Shown here one piece after another: positions 63,932 through 64,000 of a stretch of DNA of 64,000 nt; the first letter of the stretch is position 1, and the number at the start of each line of letters is the position of its first letter. Source of the stretch: CAWCWN01 sp963799245. Lineage in GTDB: Bacteria; Chloroflexota; Ktedonobacteria; Ktedonobacterales; Ktedonobacteraceae. The stretch lies in contig CAWCWN010000003.1 of NCBI GenBank assembly GCA_963799245.1, forward strand, positions 992,001 to 1,056,000. The letters are read 5' to 3'. A program made the translations under genes and the position numbers. The notes below the pieces were generated by a model, which saw nothing but the letters and a program-made list of their open reading frames with translations, made no database searches and had not been told where the DNA came from.

Positions 63932-63968
63932 ATATTTCCTGACGGTCAGAAACGACTATGGGCATTAA
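63932..63968 (+). repeat. Dispersed repeat family 1, copy D
   Basis: ATATTTCCTGACGGTCAGAA then ACGACTATGGGCATTA. Begins 20 bases outside the right end of the IS, same orientation as copies A-C. Confidence 0.6.
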
Positions 63969-64000
63969 TTGCGCAGTGGTTTGCCCGTCATTAATATTGC

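Noticed and set aside
63593..63994. 133-codon frame after the transposase
   Set aside because: It runs across the 3' hairpin and the right inverted repeat of the IS and beyond; the residue pattern is that of purine-rich non-coding DNA.

Overview
This is bacterial chromosome, very probably from a filamentous Chloroflexota of the Ktedonobacteria type. The pointers are family-level: DUF4012 and DUF4388 proteins, FHA proteins with membrane helices, a PASTA Ser/Thr kinase with a Pro/Thr-rich tail, a zinc-ribbon protein with an RGG-like tail, MinCDE, a T-box in front of valS, mixed GC near 55%, and several TTG/GTG starts backed by strong Shine-Dalgarno (SD) sequences. No rRNA, tRNA, CRISPR array or prophage was seen. 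Genes lie on both strands in short operons.

Layout. 1-9 kb: tail of an unidentified gene, an ABC exporter, valS with its T-box leader, and a large DUF4012 membrane protein with an unusual N-terminal domain. 9-20 kb: an M1 aminopeptidase fused to HEAT repeats, an ABC1/UbiB kinase, an MBL-fold hydrolase with a NUDIX hydrolase, aroE with an FAH-family hydrolase, a convergent extradiol-dioxygenase-like gene with a nonsense codon near its start, a small membrane protein, and about 0.9 kb without a convincing gene. 20-25 kb: minCDE divergent from ftsH. 25-37 kb: small coiled-coil protein, GNAT, a FabH-like synthase, then the minus-strand genes for a zinc-ribbon protein, an FHA membrane protein and a transglutaminase-like protein; map; PASTA kinase; selB. 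37-48 kb: uvrC, fmdB-like, a histidine kinase, DUF4388 protein, SDR, QueD-like/glycosyltransferase pair, glnA. 47-52 kb: ruvX-mltG-uppP and a mini membrane protein, convergent with fmt; then a spermidine-synthase-like gene that has lost its catalytic core. 52-61 kb: cyclase, GCS2 ligase, cdd, an orphan response regulator, a degenerate GGDEF/MshEN-like protein, excisionase-type HTH, a frameshifted HTH/GAF regulator, a methyltransferase. 62-64 kb: one intact IS4-type insertion sequence.

Non-coding features stand out. Long, perfect, unrelated inverted repeats (17-31 bp arms) sit at gene ends, often without a U-tract. Two families of short dispersed repeats were found: four copies of a roughly 37-39 bp element (after ftsH, after uvrC, and on both sides of the IS) and three copies of a palindromic element, one of which supplies the C-terminus and stop codon of a glycosyltransferase. 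Promoters repeatedly show an extended -10 of the form TGnTATAMT; one places the predicted +1 on the ATG of an SDR gene (leaderless). At least three genes look damaged: the dioxygenase-like gene, the spermidine-synthase-like gene and the HTH/GAF regulator.

Functionally the window is mostly housekeeping (translation quality and initiation, division-site placement, cell-wall lipid recycling, nucleotide-excision repair, nitrogen assimilation) with signalling modules and traces of aromatic ring-cleavage metabolism. I did not find a clear new defence or biosynthetic system; the best leads are the repeat families, the transglutaminase/FHA/zinc-ribbon gene set, the isolated selB and the MshEN-like protein.
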